IMG/VR virus record: IMGVR_UViG_3300021964_007369
Coordinates: 27,801 to 91,800 of that record
Reading direction: 5' to 3' (one strand)
From: a virus
Length of the DNA: 64,000 nt
This document shows positions 62,797 to 64,000 of this stretch, in pieces. The notes under the pieces were generated by a model that was not told the origin of the DNA, did no database searches, and was given only the letters and a program-made list of their open reading frames with translations. Every line of letters begins with the position of its first letter. Position 1 is the first letter of the stretch. The position numbers and the translations under genes were made by a program.

Positions 62797-63677
62797 ACGA
62801 AAAAATTTGATTGATCAAATACAATTGGCACATCGTAAGTTTTAGGAGCACCAGCTTTTATTTCTTCTGGTGTTGCTTCAACTTTCATAGGCTTGTTACT
62901 AAAATTATCTTTAATCTTCTCTACGTGATTTCTAATTGCATTGTATACTTTTGCATCTGCATTTTCTACAAACTCTCTGATATGTGCAGTATTTGTAACA
63001 GGGTCTTCTTCCTGATATTGAATAGCACTAATACTATCACAGATCATATTAACGTTTATGTCTGTCATTGTCTTAAATGATGATTGAAATCTAGCAAGTT
63101 TTTCTTCTTGTTTCATATCTTCATTAGATACAGTTTGTAATAAACGTTGTTCTTCAAAAGTTTTCATTGCTACTGATGTAAATGTTTTATAAGACATAGG
63201 ACGTATTTGTACTAAAAATTCCCCAGCTTGTAAAATATCTTCATATTTTGTAGTAGTGTATTTGTCAAGCAATGTACGCATATCTAATTCAAATGATTTT
63301 TCAATATCTGTATTAGGCACTTTAGTATTCATTGTTAACTTTTCACCATACGTAGCAATTCTTATTGCAATTAATAAAGTGTCGAGGTCGATGCTAGGAC
63401 ATTGCCAAGCATCTTTTATATTAGGACAACAACTTTGCAATACATCTACAGTTGACTGACCATTTAATAATGCATCAGGAGTATTCATTGTAATTTCATC
63501 CTTTGCGGTCATTGCAAATATTGGCAACTCACCGTTTTCAGGATAATCTATTGTTCCTTTTGGCCAAAACTTACCACCACTTGGTAAACTAATATAAATT
63601 TTAGCTTGCCTGAAGTGTTTTGCTAAGGGGTTAGCCCCTAGTGGTTGTATTGGTTTCATTTCCATATTATCTGACAT
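62793..63677 (-). CDS. 26: Baseplate hub protein gp26-like
   Basis: 294 residues from the ATG at 63677, which has GGAG seven bases upstream; an in-frame upstream start at 63713 is less likely. Conserved region: YISLPSGGKFWPKGTIDYPENGELPIFAMTAKDEITMNTPDALLNG, then VDVLQSCCPNIKDAWQCPSIDLDTLLIAIRIATYGE, is the gp26-type hub family. T4 gp26 is 208 residues, so this form has an added C-terminal region. Gp26 is needed to assemble the baseplate hub. A TATAAATA motif lies upstream. Confidence 0.85.
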   Translation of the reverse strand: MSDNMEMKPIQPLGANPLAKHFRQAKIYISLPSGGKFWPKGTIDYPENGELPIFAMTAKDEITMNTPDALLNGQSTVDVLQSCCPNIKDAWQCPSIDLDTLLIAIRIATYGEKLTMNTKVPNTDIEKSFELDMRTLLDKYTTTKYEDILQAGEFLVQIRPMSYKTFTSVAMKTFEEQRLLQTVSNEDMKQEEKLARFQSSFKTMTDINVNMICDSISAIQYQEEDPVTNTAHIREFVENADAKVYNAIRNHVEKIKDNFSNKPMKVEATPEEIKAGAPKTYDVPIVFDQSNFFV

Positions 63678-63716
63678 GTTTATTCTCCAGCTAAATACAT
63701 TGTGTAGTAGCACTCG

Positions 63717-63724
63717 TATTTATA
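63717..63724 (-). promoter_or_regulatory. T4-type late promoter motif
   Basis: TATAAATA on the minus strand, an exact match, 40 bases before the gp26-like ATG. It lies in the divergent gap before the plus-strand gene at 63752. Confidence 0.65.
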
Positions 63725-63751
63725 GGACTCAGTTAAGTAGGTATTTAATAT

Positions 63752-64000
63752 ATGGCAGAAGTATCAGTAGAAATTCCAGGTATCGGACAGGTAAACGCAG
63801 TTAACGCGGCTACAGAGTCTACATTACAGGAAATTCTAAAAGCAATGAAAAAAGGCGGTGGCCTTGGTGGTGGCGGCGGCGCAGGTGGTGGCGGCGGCGT
63901 AGGTGGTGCGGCCGGAAAAGCTGGTAAAGAGCTAGGAAAATTTGAAAAAGAAGTAGCTGAATCAACTACAGCCCTTGACGATATGGGCAAAGCGGCTGTT
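63752..64000 (+). CDS. Probable tail protein, 5' part (tape measure-like), cut by window edge
   Basis: 83 codons are visible, running off the right edge. ATG with AGTAGG 11-16 bases upstream. MAEVSVEIPGIGQVNAVNAATESTLQEILKAMKK is followed by a Gly-rich linker (35-53) and a helix with KELGKFEKEVAE. Long tape-measure or hub proteins often open in this way, and the gene is divergent from the gp26/gp51-type hub genes. The assignment to gp29-type tape measure is a guess from context. Confidence 0.55.
   Translation, partial: MAEVSVEIPGIGQVNAVNAATESTLQEILKAMKKGGGLGGGGGAGGGGGVGGAAGKAGKELGKFEKEVAESTTALDDMGKAAV

Noticed and set aside
1-64000. CRISPR array, insertion sequence, integrase or tRNA gene
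   Set aside because: No regularly spaced direct repeats, transposase or integrase motifs, or tRNA cloverleaf were seen on reading both strands; only short in-gene repeats occur.

Overview
The window looks like part of a marine T4-like myovirus genome (class Caudoviricetes). It is AT-rich and almost entirely coding. It carries recognisable T4 module proteins: the late sigma factor gp55, the gp46/gp47 recombination nuclease, baseplate wedge proteins gp6, gp25 and gp53, a gp5-like hub/needle with a PAAR tip, a gp26-like hub protein and a collar-domain tail fibre. The host cannot be identified: I see no tRNA, no photosynthesis gene and no integrase.

Region 1 (1-21421, minus strand) is an accessory operon of about 21 kb. 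A sigma70-type promoter (TTGACA, 17 bp, TATACT) lies upstream of its first gene, and nearly every gene overlaps the next by 1-22 bases. It encodes ten radical SAM proteins. Eight carry an extra cysteine module in front of the radical SAM core (N-terminal twitch type) and two are of other architectures. They are interleaved with four glycosyltransferase-like proteins, two or three SGNH-like proteins, a methyltransferase, a kinase-fold protein, a nitroreductase-like protein, a 2-oxoglutarate/Fe(II) oxygenase and several unknowns. The tenth radical SAM gene runs off the left edge, so the cluster continues. This is the best candidate for an undescribed system: an early-expressed, phage-borne tailoring pathway whose substrate (glycan, peptide or small molecule) cannot be told from sequence.

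Region 2 (21440-54693, minus strand) is the late virion block. It holds one adhesin-like protein, three paralogous tail-fibre proteins, a small structural protein, a 4948-residue giant, gp6, gp25, PAAR, an NlpC/P60-like hydrolase, a gp5-like hub with a terminal GH19 domain, a 919-residue protein with an EF-hand, gp53 and a gp48-like tube protein. T4-type late promoter motifs (TATAAATA-like) precede several of these genes.

Region 3 (54721-59136, plus strand) holds replication and regulation genes: gp55, gp47, gp46, a small unknown and a GIY-YIG nuclease-like protein. gp55 and gp47 have near-consensus sigma70 promoters with the same 17-bp spacing. Gp55 should then switch on the late promoters of regions 2 and 4.

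Region 4 (59137-64000) starts with a 551-base non-coding stretch whose first ~385 bases look like a structured RNA. Two plus-strand proteins follow with possible prohead-protease sites, then gp51/gp28-like and gp26-like hub genes on the minus strand, and finally the start of a probable tail protein that runs off the right edge.
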